From Fragum whitleyi (lineage: Eukaryota > Mollusca > Bivalvia > Cardiida > Cardiidae): a stretch of 64,000 nucleotides of DNA. The DNA is taken from the NCBI GenBank assembly GCA_948146395.1, contig OX411543.1, forward strand, positions 34,677,058 through 34,741,057. Reading direction: 5' to 3'. Positions 9,757-22,147 of the stretch are shown here, in pieces (the first letter of the stretch is position 1; every line of letters starts with the position of its first letter). A program made the position numbers and the translations under genes. Below the pieces are notes generated by a model. It ran no database searches. It was not told where the DNA came from and saw only the letters and a program-made list of their open reading frames with translations.

Positions 9757-10951
9757 TAATCGCCTTGTAAAAATGTACATAAATAGAATTCGTTCATAGA
9801 ATTAGAATTCTAATACATGTATAAGAATTAATATTAGAATTAGCACCATTAAGCACCAAATTCTATGCAAATTGATTAATGGATCCGGGTTTAAAATCCT
9901 GACGTTAGTGAAATTGCATTAGCAGTAAAATAAAATAGTAAATGAATACATCGTTAAAACTATAGGGATTCTATCTTAATGGTGTTTTGCGTTCTATAAT
10001 GGATGTTAACACCTCGTGTTGAATAGCGATTTCTTTTTGAATTTCCTATGCGTGTTTTTAGCCTTTGGTCTATCCTTCTTCCATTTTTATTATTTTTTTT
10101 TTTTAAATCGGCTCGATATCTTCTTGCGCAACCTTTTTGCACATCGAACTCTTCAAAAAGGAGTAAGCGCCCCAAACTAGCACTTATGTAACATGCTGAC
10201 CGATACTCCGGTTATGAGTCCTGGTCTTTGAATAAAAACCTTGAAACCTTATCTCAGACGTAACAAAAACAATAAATATATCCCTCTAAATGTCTATATT
10301 TCGGGGAAAATGCTACATGAAGGCGTTTAACAAATCCTATCACTAAAACATAATTATATAAATTATCGCATCCAGTTTACTTTAAAGGGGTGACCTTACT
10401 CGAATTTACTTCCGGAGGTCGTTGTATGGTTAAAGTAGATCTGAAAGAAAAAGTGCCTCTTGAAAATGGCATTTTGAAGTGGAGAACAGTGATCCACGTG
10501 CATATTTATTTGATTTCGTGCTGGTTTTGCATCTATTCTTTAATAAAATGCTTGGTTCGATCTTTTTTGTGCACGATTGCCTTTCCGGGAGGACGGATGA
10601 GCGACGGGGGCTCAAAAGATAGAACAATGAATGTAGATGAAGCGCTTTGGCGTAATATATAAGCAGTTTGTTCTTGAATGCGCTGCAGCACCCGAAAGTT
10701 GAGCAATTTTATATAGAACAAAGAAGGCCAAAATATCGGGTGGGGTCTGACCTTAAGCACAAAGGATATGAGGTCAGCATCGATTTTGTAGGTTTTTGCG
10801 TTGTTAATGTTCCCGCGCATAATTAGACATTTAGCAACACTATCAGTCGTCAACCCGATAGCTAACGTGCAGAAAAAATGTATTTAAACTGTTTTGCTCC
10901 CAAAAAAGGGTGACAAAATAAATTGCACAATTGTGATCGTGGTTATAATGG
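9757..10951. other. intron sequence, nothing firmly recognised
   Basis: At 10195-10255 a sequence ending GAATAAAAACCTTGAAACC resembles the 3' end of a retroposon, but no body is recognised. A 106-codon minus-strand open frame at 10533-10853 has no recognisable domain and no exon context. Confidence 0.4.
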
Positions 10952-11121
10952 ATATAATTTCATTTTCGCGTTGATGTGTCCACGAATAAAGTCTGATGTG
11001 AGAGGAGTTACATGCAAATCAAAATCCTCGACCCCTCCCTCGGATTTTACCTTAAGCATATAACTCCTTCTCCATCAAACTTTGTTCATGGACACATTAA
11101 CACGAAAATGAAGTTATTTCA
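10952..11121. repeat. 170-bp foldback repeat
   Basis: Inverted arms: ATAATTTCATTTTCGCGTTG with ATGTGTCCACGAATAAAGT on the left; complements GTTCATGGACACATTAACAC and GAAAATGAAGTTATTTC on the right. The centre is CTCGACCCCTCCCTCGGA. Probably a small DNA-transposon derivative. Confidence 0.75.
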
Positions 11122-11746
11122 TTAACCAAACTCGTCATTCTAAATGGCATTGTTTTATATCTGTAACAGGGTTTTTTTAACAGGAGACCGCCTCAGTTCC
11201 TCTGAATTCGTCATCATTGAATACAATTACTCAAAGTGTCCTATTTTCTATGGCTTTAAAAGTGCATTCTTTTGCTTGAGCGATCAAGGTCTTCTTGAAC
11301 AGATTTTTGGAATTGAATAATCATATTCTTACCAGATTTCAAAGGTGCCTTTAAATGTATATGATAGGCCTTTGTATGCACAGAAGGAAAATATACAATA
11401 TTACTTTTTATTCGTATGACAAAAAATTTTGAGATAATCTACGATTTCCAAACACAAAACCACAATTACTGATAATAAGTAAAACTGCCGGGGCCGTCAA
11501 TATGTGATTGTCTTGTATCTTGTACAGAATACAAATGACGGAATTATGGAAGCCTTATTGTATTTTTTGTATTCAATCTACACTCTCTGATTGTGTTCCA
11601 GACATGGCATCGAAAGCAGGTGTCAGATTTTTTAAATCTTTGATCTACGAAGTTGTCTATCACGTTGAGACTTTTTGACTTATTTTGATATCAAGGTAAA
11701 GTAACGATAATTCTAAGCGTGTTTTGAGCCTTTGAAATACGTTATC
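11122..11746. other. intron sequence, nothing recognised
   Basis: AT-rich, no supported feature. Confidence 0.5.
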
Positions 11747-11970
11747 ATAATATGACCTACATCGCGATAGTGAAATAACCCCATTGAATATCTTTGATAT
11801 TACACGAGTGTTTATTACACTAGTGCAATAACTATGCAAATGAGCAAAGAACGAAGAAAAACGTTATGTTTTCGTTAGGAAAATGACGACATAATGCATC
11901 TGCTGACGTCATTTTGCAAACGGCGTTATATGTTTCGCAGAATAATATGAATCAATAAATATCGTAATGT

Positions 11971-12779
11971 TCTCGATTTATCATCGAAATTCGGGTCATA
12001 TAATAAATAGAATATAAAATTTGTGCTCATAAAATACAGAATTTGTTAAACTCGTCATCTAAAACAGATAAAAACTCGGCACAGCCTCGTTTTTATCTGT
12101 TTATAGATGAGTCATTCAATATCCTCTATTTATTGAATAGCTCAGAATCTACATTTTTATAATTGGGCGCAAACACTAGCAGGAGTTAATCTAGTAGACT
12201 TGACCAATGAAGGCCGCTTGTGATGTCTACGTGGATTTATGATCTCGATTTATCATCGAAATTCGGGTCATATAATAAATAGAATATAAAATTTGTGCTC
12301 ATAAAATACAGAATTTGTTAAACTCGTCATCTTAAACAGATAAAAACTCGGCACAGCCTCGTTTTTATCTGTTTATAGATGAGTCATTCAATATCCTCTA
12401 TTTATTGAATAGCTCAGAATCTACATTTTTATAATTAGGCACAAACACTAGCAGGTTTTAATCTAGTAGACTTGACCAATGAAGGCCGCTTGTGATGTCT
12501 ACGTGGATTTATGATCTCGATTTATCATCGAAATTCGGGTCATATAATAAATAGAATATAAAATTTGTGCTCATAAAATACAGAATTTGTTAAACTCGTC
12601 ATCTTAAACAGATAAAAACTCGGCACAGCCTCGTTTTTATCTGTTTATAGATGAGTCATTCAATATCCTCTATTTATTGAATAGCTCAGAATCTACATTT
12701 TTATAATTAGGCACAAACACTAGCAGGTTTTAATCTAGTAGACTTGACCAATGAAGGCCGCTTGTGATGTCTACGTGGA
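11971..12779 (+). repeat. tandem array, three copies of a 272-bp unit
   Basis: Units start TCTCGATTTATCATCGAAAT at 11971, 12243 and 12515, a constant 272-bp step. Copies 2 and 3 are nearly identical; copy 1 differs at a few positions (for example GGGCGCAAACAC versus AGGCACAAACAC). Each unit has a hairpin, AAACAGATAAAAACTCGGCA ending at CTCGTTTTTATCTGTTTATA. The last unit breaks off at ACGTGGA. Confidence 0.95.
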
Positions 12780-13410
12780 CAGGCAAATTTGCCTGACAAC
12801 GTCTTGAACATAATTAGTATTTGTACGTATTTCTTTATTGGACATAATTGCAATCCAATAAAATAAAGAATTCTGATTGGTTTAAATCGCATCACGTGGG
12901 GAAATCCATTGCATTTTATTTCTGTATAAAATGCAATAGGTCTTTCGGGAAACCCCCGAACTTCGATCTGCAAGTCCTGTGTTGAAGGAACTCGAATTAA
13001 CCTAGTTCCCGATCATTAACGCAACATTTCTATTCAATCTATTATAGATTAAGATATTTTCGAAAGAATTTACGATAACAAGCATGCAGTTCTGATTCCG
13101 TGCCGACGTAAACTTAGAAAACCGCAAGTCGACGAAGACCGTCAATCAACCCTCTCAACTTAGACCGACCACGCCGTTTTCGTTTAAAAACATAGACTTA
13201 CTTGGCAGAAACAAACTTTTTTGTCATAAGTACCTCTACGAATTTTAATGTTGTCGTTTATTTGTGTATCATTTGTTTTACTTTACGACATTTCACTTCG
13301 ATAGCGAGATAAACAATACACGAATTTTTTACGCGGAGAAAGTAGACTTGAAGCTTTAATGTTTGGCCGAGTATTTTAATAGTTTCTTCGATCTATAGGA
13401 TTGCAATTAT

Positions 13411-13569
13411 AAGGGACGAGTGTCTTTTTCACTGCTTTTATTGGGGTATAAAGTGCAATTGCCTTAGCATATGGCTTAAACATAACGCCCTACGGGCGTT
13501 ATTTGCCATCTGCTAAGGCAATTGCACTTTATACCCCAATAAACGCAGTGAAAAAGACACTCATCCCTA
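13411..13569. repeat. 159-bp foldback with near-perfect 55-bp arms
   Basis: Left arm runs GACGAGTGTCTTTTTCACTG to GCAATTGCCTTAGCA; the right arm is its complement, TGCTAAGGCAATTGCACTTT to AAAGACACTCATC. The loop holds a second small palindrome, ACGCCCTACGGGCGT. The arms differ at very few positions. Confidence 0.9.
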
Positions 13570-13769
13570 TATTAAACTGTTCAAGAGTGAGAAAGTGCAA
13601 CTCCTGAAAAGTGGAGCGCTTTTCCCAGAAATATCAAGTGTAATTTACACTTTTAAGTAAGCAACATACTTTGTTTTTCGACCACTAGTCGATGTGGTCA
13701 AATCTGTTATCTCATACATATATTATTCGTACTTGGTGATTCGTATGAAAGAAAAACAAAGCAAAACAA

Positions 13770-14075
13770 AAAGAAACAAAAAAAAAAACGAATCGAACGA
13801 GGTTGGAAAAATTGATAATTGTCGAGGCCCTGCCAATTATCAATTCCCACAACCGAGTTAAATATTTTTTCATACAATACACCAATTACGTATTATAATT
13901 ATCTTATAACCTCTATTTGCCTTATTTTTTTTCGAGTTTCTAACAGAAATGCAAGTTTCTAAAAATACATGTAACCGCATATTATCATTGCTCTAAAATA
14001 TTCATGTGATATCATAAAATATATCATATGGGATGTTATCACACGGATATTTGTATGGATATAAGATAAAACTTA
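13770..14075 (+). repeat. dispersed repeat with GC-centred hairpin
   Basis: A hairpin around ATTGATAATTGTCGAGGCCC / TGCCAATTATCAAT is followed by TTTTTCATACAATACACCAA, TCTAACAGAAATGCAAGTTT and ATGTGATATCATAAAATATA. An inverted copy of the whole unit is at 49530-49860 and a partial one at 7020-7165. Confidence 0.82.
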
Positions 14076-14874
14076 ATGCTTCAAATCTACTCGTATAAAC
14101 TCTTGTGCGATCATGACTGCAATGAATTCGTCTTCATTACGGAAAAAAATAGCGCATACTGTTATGATTGTTTACCATTACCCATTCTGTATGAACAAGG
14201 CGATTTTGTTGATGTCAGTATATATTCTGTTATAAGGAAATAATATGTGAAATAGAGCAAATCTTGTCATGTTAAATGAAACTCCACTATTAATGTAATT
14301 TGCTTGAATTTCTAAAATTCTATATTTGAAATTTGAAAATATGCCCTCGTGAACAAGAGCCATTAAATTTGTTTGTGAGTGACATTTTAATTTGTTTCTG
14401 ATTAAAACGAACTGAAACTAATCCTTGGAATTTATTCATGCAAGTAAACCTTTGAAAATGAAGAACCTTCTATCCAGCTTCTCTGTATTCAGGTTTTCAA
14501 ATAGTGCACATTGTTTGCAAATGAAAACCCTCTTAAACTCGTCACCTATAAACAAAAAAAAACGAGTTTAATAAATTCGGTATTTGGTGAGCACAATTTG
14601 GATATTCTATTAATAATATGACCCGAATTTTGGTGATAAAACGAGTAAATAACGATAATGTTTCGAATTATGTTATTCAGCGAAACATATAACGCCGTTT
14701 GCGAGATGACGTCAGCAGATCACTTATGACGTCATTTTCCTAACAAAATATAACGTTGTTCTGTTCTTCGTTCTTAGCTCATTTGCATAGTTATTCCAAT
14801 GGTTTGATAACACCTGTGTAATATTAAAAATTTTCAACGGGGTTATTTTACTCACGCGACCTAGGTCATATTAT

Positions 14875-15754
14875 AAAGCTATTAATAGAACTTAAATTTA
14901 TATTTTATTAAAGGGTGAGGTGACATATTGCTTATTACGTTTAACTTTAACAAAACTAACGTTATTGTATTTAATCCCCAAATTTTATTCGAAAAGTTGC
15001 TCCTCACACCCATATAATTATATCAAAAAAAATCATTCCAAATTCTTCACAATTCTCAATTTGTTCTCAATTTAACGTTGATCATAACTGTATTATTTTA
15101 GCAATTAGATTCCATCTATTTGATTAAAAATGTTCTATTTTTCTTTAAATTAGTCCCAAGTTTCTCTTCATGTCTAACACAATAGTAACTACATTGGATC
15201 ACCAATAGAGATAAACAATCATTACGCTTTTTCTGAATATGTGGTAAATGTTAAACGAATGTAAAACATAACATAAAATGCAAATTTTGCAGATTAAGAT
15301 TCTTTTAGTAATTTCGATAAATGTTTAACATTTAATTCTTGGTGATATTTTGACCATAGTCTTGCTCCTTGAATCCCAAAATTATAAAGTAAAAGTAGGC
15401 AGTGTAGGCTGAGTTCAGATATCACGCATGTACATGCTGAATTAAGTCCATACCGTCCGACAACGCTTGTCTCGAACTGTAGGAGAGGCACAAGGTATCC
15501 GGAGTGACGTTCACCTTCCTATTCATTGTTGATACAAATATTGTATTCCATGATACCAGAAATTTATTATTTACGCAGACGGTCTGAAAATATTTATTCT
15601 GAGTAATTCAATAGAAATAGACCCAAGAAAAACAGCACCGAATGCATAATGTAAGGAAAATGTTTCTTACAGGATACTTAAATTAAATATATTGCAGTCT
15701 TATACTTTAAACACAACATCTAACACAAAACTAAAAGTAATTTTTAGCGGGGAT
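14875..15754. other. intron sequence, nothing recognised
   Basis: AT-rich, no supported feature. Confidence 0.5.
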
Positions 15755-16209
15755 ATAAGTTTTTTTCCACAGTGAGATCAATTCTTTTCCACTGTTTTTT
15801 CAATTCTTTATCCACAGTAAGATAAAAATTATTGACAACGAGATTATTTCTTTTCCAAAGTCACATGATTTTTTTTCACAGAAAGATCAATTTATTTAAC
15901 AGTGCGATCAATTTTATTTTACAGCGTGATCGTTTTTTCCGCAATGAGTTTTTCCAAATTTAGATAATTGTCCCTTGGCAACATCATTTTTTCTACAGAC
16001 ACCAAACTTTATCACTGTAAGATCAATTTTGGCACATTGCGGACACATCGCGGACAATTTTCAACAGTTCACCCATTTTTTTTACAGCAAGCTCAAATAT
16101 TTCCACATAAGATCAAATTCTTTTACCCCAAAGCGGGTTCATTTTTCAAGTGATCTCAAATAATTTTCACAGTGAAATCCAAGTTTTTCAACGGGGAAAT
16201 CATTAAAGA

Positions 16210-16392
16210 TGCATTAAAGAAATAGAATAATCGTTCGCTTTTCGTGTAAAATCGATTTATATTTCATTTCGTGAACAACAAAAGCTTTATTTTCACTCGT
16301 GGCTCCGCCACTCGTGGAAATATAGCTCTTGTTGTTCACTCAATGAAATATAAATCTTACACTGAAACAAACGATTATCCTCTATTTATTCA
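16210..16392. mobile_element. foldback insertion inside the minisatellite
   Basis: Inverted arms: GTGTAAAATCGATTTATATT, TTCGTGAACAACAAAAGCTT on the left; TTGTTGTTCACTCAATGAAA, TATAAATCTTACACTGAAAC on the right. The centre is the palindrome CACTCGTGGCTCCGCCACTC. Confidence 0.78.
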
Positions 16393-16604
16393 CGGTGAGA
16401 TAAAAAAATTCCAGAAGCGGTGTCATTTCTCAACAGTGAGATCATTCTTTTTCCACAACGCGATCATGAAAATGTTAAACGAGAGTTCATATCTTTTGCA
16501 GCAAGACAAAGATATTTTCCACCGCGAGATAAAAATATTTCCATTGTTAAATCTGATTTTTCCCACAAAAAGATTTTTTTCACAAAGGATTTGTTTGAAT
16601 GAGT

Positions 16605-16930
16605 TTTAACGCAGCTTTCAACAATCCGCCTGTTATATCGCGCCGATTGAAACGCCTCACAATGGAGTCCTGATTTTTCTCAAACCAGTACTACCATAAC
16701 ATCCTTTCCTAGCATCCATTTACTTTTTCCCATAGGTCTACGATTATCAACCAGTTGGTGGAAGACAAATGGTAGGATAAATGATAATCCCTCTCGATTT
16801 TGATTCCTGGAAACTTCACATGTGCTCGCGCTGAATGTGTGGGCCAATAGAAGAACAAAGACCGATTGCCGTCCCGGGAATCGAACCTAGGATCTTTGGG
16901 GCCGGCGCTCTACCTCTAGACCACGGACAC
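16605..16930 (-). mobile_element. SINE with a different tRNA-like head and the same 3' end as 4763-5041
   Basis: Head on the minus strand: GTGTCCGTGGTCTAGAGGTA with B box GGTTCGATTCCC (about 16868-16930). The middle part contains TGTGCTCGCGCTGAATG-related sequence shared with the SINE at 63095. The 3' part (16605-16760) matches the 4763-5041 family, including ACGCAGCTTTCAAC and AACCAGTACTACCATAACAT. This is a chimera of two SINE types. No clear target duplication. Confidence 0.78.
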
Positions 16931-17020
16931 CAAATATAGTTTTTCCACAGCAATATCATAAAATCTTATTTCCATAATGAGACCAATGTCAACTTTTTTT
17001 CCGAGGTATGATCCAAGGGA

Positions 17021-18211
17021 AACCACGTATACTTTTTATTTGTACTACATTAAAAAATCAAAATTTGTGTACCTAGTTCGGAATGCTGTTTTTGCAAATC
17101 TCATCTTGTTTTAAATGATTCACTTTCTTCTGATTGTGAAGCAAAAAAGGGGAAATAATAAAGAAATCCTTAACATAAACCTTGCCTCAGACCAGAAGTC
17201 AGGAAGCTTTGATATGGGGTATGCATCGAGGTCTAGCGAAGTTCTACCAAGTTTGTTTATGTCATTCCACTTGGTATTTGTCCTGGGTACCCTTAATTCC
17301 ATAGAAATAAAAAATAATCGATTTTTGATTTGTATGTATTCATCTAGATAGCATCTTGGAGGTGTGTTTATGGGTCAGACTGGTTAAGTGTACTCATTTA
17401 TAAAAAGAAACAAAGAATAGAGTCTACTTTTCAAACCCGTGAGGTAGAAGGCTTTGGTATATGGCGTGTATGATTATTTTTAGTCCTCGTGTATGTTCAA
17501 CTAACTCTCCGATGTCATTTAAAGTTTTTTTGAACACTCTCTATTTTCAAAAACCCAAGGTCTTCATTTTTTCAATTGACTTTCGTGTATTTAGTGTGCG
17601 GCTGTAGAAAACTCCAGGGATCATTTTAATTTGTGGAACATTGTTCAAAATATTACCCCGAGGAATTAGTTTCTAGTTAAATTTGACAGTTAATTGAAAG
17701 TGTCTTGTTGTTTTTATCAATAGCAATGGTTGATTTCTCTACATCAAATTAATTGAAATATTCTTTTGTTTGCTGAACAACCGACATATAGGAGTCGGTG
17801 CTTAACTTCTTCAAGTGACCCACACACAATCGATGTTAGTGTTAATAATATGCAATCAATAATGTAATCAATCTTTAATATCGCACTCAGACGGTCAATA
17901 ATAAATGCCGTTTCCGTAAACTCTAGAATGACTTTTATTATTGATTACATGTGGATGACATTGAAGAAATGATAAATACATTAATCAAATATTTTGTCAT
18001 TAAAATTGATCCTATATATTGAAAGTTTTTTTTTCAAAACGTACACTCTTTTTTGAATACATTCTAGGTCAGTAAATAAGTATATTGAATATTGCTTAAG
18101 CATCATAGTTTGAGGAGCAATTTGATAAGTATTAAAAGTATTGAAAGAAAATGATGTTCTCAGAGTAAAGTTAAAATCTACATATAGACTATGGGCTACT
18201 TGACCCCTGTC
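17021..18211. other. intron sequence, nothing recognised
   Basis: AT-rich. About 17840-17960 contains repeated AATAATATGCAATCAATAAT-like text but no clear repeat family. Confidence 0.5.
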
Positions 18212-21200
18212 CCTCCCCCCCGGGGGAATTTGTACACTATGATTTTCTAAAAGGTACATGGGTAACCAACATTTCAAGACATGTTAGCACTCTGTCGAGT
18301 GAGGCTTTTGTAAGATACGTTACTTTGAAATCACCCACCCTAGATCCTTAATAAATGCTACATTTTGCTCCCACCTTGTGAAATTCCTTGGGCAGATTGC
18401 GATTTTTGAGTATGAGTGATAGAACATCCACAGGTTCCTGTATGATTCAAGAAAATACGTGTAATATACGTTACAATTACAAACTTGTTTATCAATATTC
18501 GCCTATTTAAGGATATTGGTATTTGGGCGCCAAAAATATTCAAAGTAAACACTTGTTGGCAAAATTCAAAAGAAAATATGATGAATTCATATTTAAATAG
18601 TTTATTTTGGCCTGCATATTACTTGTTTTAAGCGTAGAAATGAAAAGCTTTGAGCACATGTCCTTTCAAACCCTTTATACAATGAAATTTCATATGCCGT
18701 TCATATACAGAAAGAAGGAGAATGGCAGCTGCAATTTACTACTCTGATCATGCAAAATAAAACAAGAATATCATTTGTAACTGATATCCTTATAACAACA
18801 AATGCTTTATGTGTCTGAAAGAATGTTGTAACATACGTTACCTAAAAATATTTTACCAAACCCCGTATAAAATGTTTCATTTTTCATTAATAAGGGTTAA
18901 AATTCTTTGAATTTATAGCTCTCAGTTCTGTTTCTTAGAAAATGCATCAGTACTGAAGGCAAATGCGTGACCAACAAAAGATCAAAGATCCCCTAGCACT
19001 CATGGTATTAAAATTTAGATCTTAATTGAGAAGTCAATGTTATTTCTTTGACAGCCAAGACGGAAATTCTTATTAAATGCTAGTTTTTACATATTGTCTT
19101 TTGGTGAAAAGTGATAAATCACACAAATTGAAGTTAGTATCATTTGTAGTATCCCATCTCACAAAGTTAAAAAGTTTGATAACAAGATTTGAGATCATAA
19201 TTTTGAAATAGCCAAATCATTAATACATGTATATCCAATTGCTGAAATCGAGATACCTACACCCTTCTAAATCAGCAAATATCTTGATAATCATTTTAAA
19301 TTAGAAATTAGAAATATCAAGAAATATTCAATAAAAAACTGGCTTTTTGATAGATATGGATATGTACTTTTTACGTTGTACTATACCTATTGTTTAATTT
19401 CATCGTAGGGAAATATCTGTTCAGTGCAATTACATAATGTTGGCCAAGTGTATAGAATAAAACTGAATGGTTAGTAGAAGAGTTTTGAAATTGTGCACAT
19501 AAGAATAATATGAGAGTTATGCCCAAGAACCATGAGTATATTAATTAGAAAGGACATTCTTCAATTCTTTTCTCTACTTTTACACTGTATGTGCATATAT
19601 ATTGAATGTCAGCCAACAATGTTAAACAGGAATGCAAATAGAATGTTATATCACCAGCCATTTACACATAAACGCCTTTAAAGCCCTTATAAGCATGCGA
19701 CTTATAGACCTATCATGCAATTTTCTTATTTTTAAGAATCAAGTCTTGGGTTGTATTTGAATGAGGGCTTGATATTGATGAAATCCTATTGCTTAAGCAA
19801 TTATCAAAATTCTTTAATGGATTCAGAATGCAAGATATGAAAGAAGCGCTAATTTTATCTAAGATCATATGTTTCTTTCTGCATAAAAAGTACTTGTAGT
19901 TTATATCTAGTTCAAAGTTAACGCATTTTTTAGCATCTTTGTTTTTCTAAAATCTTTATTTTTGTAAGAACTAATCATGTTCAAGAGAATTGCAATTGGT
20001 GTGCATCTAATTGTCCTTTGGAAGCAGCAATTCTGCTTGATTTTCTAAAAAAAGGTCCTTTAAATGTAACATATATTACTCTCCTTGATAGCTATCCATT
20101 TGAACATAATATGGTCATACTCATGTAAATTTTTAGTATTGAACTTAATTGCGCAGTTTCTTGGCAAAACTAGGATTGCATGCAATGTACTTTGCATTCA
20201 ATTGGAAACAATAGAGAGCTAAAATGCTTCAAGGAATTTTCAGGCCATGTTAACAGTATAACACTATTATCAGGGTGGCTTATCCACCTAACTATGAATT
20301 CCTTGTATTTATCGTACACATCATTCCATTCATCATATCATCCTTTTAAAGTCTAGTTGCTTATACAACGAAGATAAATGATAATCAACTCGTTTGTACT
20401 GGCTGATGAAACCTAGTACCTATGATATGGAGTCAAATGCGCTACCAAATCCAATGTGCTACCAACTCGGCTACGATCAAGATCAACTCCAAGAAATAGT
20501 TTTACTTTTTCTGTACTAAATTGATAGAAATATTGTAGGAACAGCTTTTTTAATCTATTTGGTCATCATTTTTCTCAATGAAAACAGTCTCTTATCATCA
20601 GAAGTAAGGTATATAACTTGTGTTTTATTCTAAAAATGTGAAAAAAGTCTCAAACATAGAAGAAACTATAAGCTGCTTCAGCATTGTGTTTGGAAGCTGC
20701 CTTAACGTTGTCTTTGGTACATTTCCTTAATCTATGATAGCAGTTTAATGTTAATTATACCTATAAATAAGTGGTAACGTACTTTGCAAGCTTTTAAAAC
20801 CACAATGAATCTTGAATGATTAAAATTTATATTGATATCTTAAAAATACTTTAAACAGTTATCGTTTATAGACGATTTAGACAATGAGAAATTTTTCAAC
20901 AATTGCAATCAGATGAGATATGAATAAGCCCTTGGTAATTGATGGGTAAATTGGTTACTATATAGTGACGTATTTTGCAAAAAACTTGATGGCCAGATGC
21001 ATAAAAAATAAAATCTTCCAAAGAACAGAAGCTTGTAGAAAAACACAGTAAACAAAACATTCAGTAGAGCATTGATGAATATAACATTTCTATTGAATAC
21101 ATTCAATTGAAATTTAAATGTAACGCATTTTACTTCCATGCATTGCTTGTAAGGGCTATATTTTTCTAATCATAATATAAATGGGCTTCAGAAACCTTAA

Positions 21201-22147
21201 GAATCACAAAAATCATGAACAAAACACAAAATCATTTAATTTTTGACTAAATTACAGGTAATTTCTATTACAAGACATACGACTAAAATTGTTACGTGAA
21301 AATTTTATGGGTTGGTTTCTTTAAAGTAACGTATTTCGCATTTGCCCCGCTGGCCAAACTGCTAACAAGTTTCAAAATGTTCAATATTGCATAGGCTTTT
21401 AGAAAAGCATTGTGAACAATCTTCCCAATGGGGCAGTTATAGAAAAATCATTTCCATCTATGTGCCTTTCTTTGAAATTCAAAAGTAACGTATTTTACTT
21501 CCATGTCATGCCTTCAAGGGGGGTTTATTTACAAAGTATTACTATGAATTTGCTCTACAAACTTTCAGCAACATAAATTTTGGTAATAAAAGATCACTTC
21601 TGGTCATTTTGACTCATCTTTTCACTGTATAAACCTAAAATCTTGTCTTGAAAAAAATTTGATGGATAATTAACTTTGAGGTAACGTATCACACTAACGC
21701 CCCACTTGTCAGAGTGCTAACAAGTCTAAAAATGTTCTATATACCATGGGCTATCAAACAGGCAATGGTAACAAAATTCCCAGTGAGGCAGGGATACACA
21801 ATTTATTTCTATATTCATATTTTTCTATGAAATATAAGGGTAACGAATTTTACTGCAATATTACGACTCTTAAGATGACCAGATTTTTCAACGATTTCCA
21901 TAAATGAACCCTACAGTTAATCAGCAACACAAATATATGTATGAGAAGTCAACTTTTTGTCATTTTGACTTCAATTTTTGGGGTACTCTTTTAAAATTCA
22001 TATTCAAAATTTTGTGGGGTGTGCTACTTTAAAGTAACGTATCTTTCAAAAGCCCCACTCGCCAGAGTGCTTACATGGTTCAAAATGTTGTACATACCAT
22101 GGAATTTCAGATAAAATATGGTCTACAAAATTCCCCGGGGGGGGGGA
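18212..22147. mobile_element. 3.94-kb non-coding element with inverted arms of ~357-bp repeats (GTAACGTA motif)
   Basis: The outer ends are inverted: CCCCCCGGGGGAATTTGTAC on the left and TACAAAATTCCCCGGGGGGG on the right, followed inward by about 130 bp of matched sequence (TTAGCACTCTGTCGAGTGAG versus its complement). On the right, units begin near 21316, 21672 and 22029 (step about 357 bp). The 8-mer TACGTTAC occurs at 18315, 18467 and 18834 on the left, and its complement GTAACGTA at 20774, 21326, 21485, 21681 and 22034 on the right. No open frame above about 76 codons. Probably a non-autonomous DNA transposon whose repeats carry protein-binding sites; family unknown. Confidence 0.72.

Larger units (their letters stand above)
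11747..14874. mobile_element. 3.13-kb inverted-repeat element (ATAATATGACCTA ends)
   Basis: Left arm from 11747 (ATAATATGACCTACATCGCG, then ATAACCCCATTGAATATC) is inverted at the right (to 14874, GTCATATTAT). The arms agree over about 300 bp, including TGACGTCATTTTGCAAACGG versus its complement and TTTGCATAGTTATT. Inside are a 272-bp tandem array (11971-12779), a long hairpin (13411-13569) and another repeat (13770-14075), so it is composite. No transposase frame. Solo-arm relatives at 48632-48900 and 53001-53405. Confidence 0.78.
15755..17020 (+). repeat. degenerate minisatellite, ~25-bp unit TTTTTCCACAGTGAGATCAA, interrupted by two insertions
   Basis: Dozens of imperfect copies of a T-rich run followed by CCACAGTGAGATCAA, for example TTTTTTTCCACAGTGAGATC at 15770, CTTTATCCACAGTAAGATAA, TTTTTTTCACAGAAAGATCA, CAACAGTGAGATCATTC and TTTTCCACCGCGAGATAA. 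The array is split by a hairpin element (about 16210-16392) and a SINE (16605-16930) and resumes at 16935-17020 with TTTTTCCACAGCAATATCAT. It must therefore be older than both insertions. Open frames of 60-112 codons across it are by-products of the repeat. Confidence 0.85.

Noticed and set aside
10533..10853. A 106-codon minus-strand open frame as a gene
   Set aside because: No recognisable domain, no splice or repeat support; length is within chance for this amount of sequence.
11971..12779. CRISPR-like array
   Set aside because: Eukaryotic context; units are 272 bp and repeat in full with no spacer variation.
13411..13569. microRNA precursor
   Set aside because: Arms are too long and too perfect for a typical pre-miRNA and the structure looks like other foldback elements in the window; without small-RNA data it is left as a repeat.
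16271..16609. A 112-codon plus-strand open frame
   Set aside because: It runs through a foldback element and the CCACAGTGAGATC minisatellite; the frame is a by-product of the repeats.
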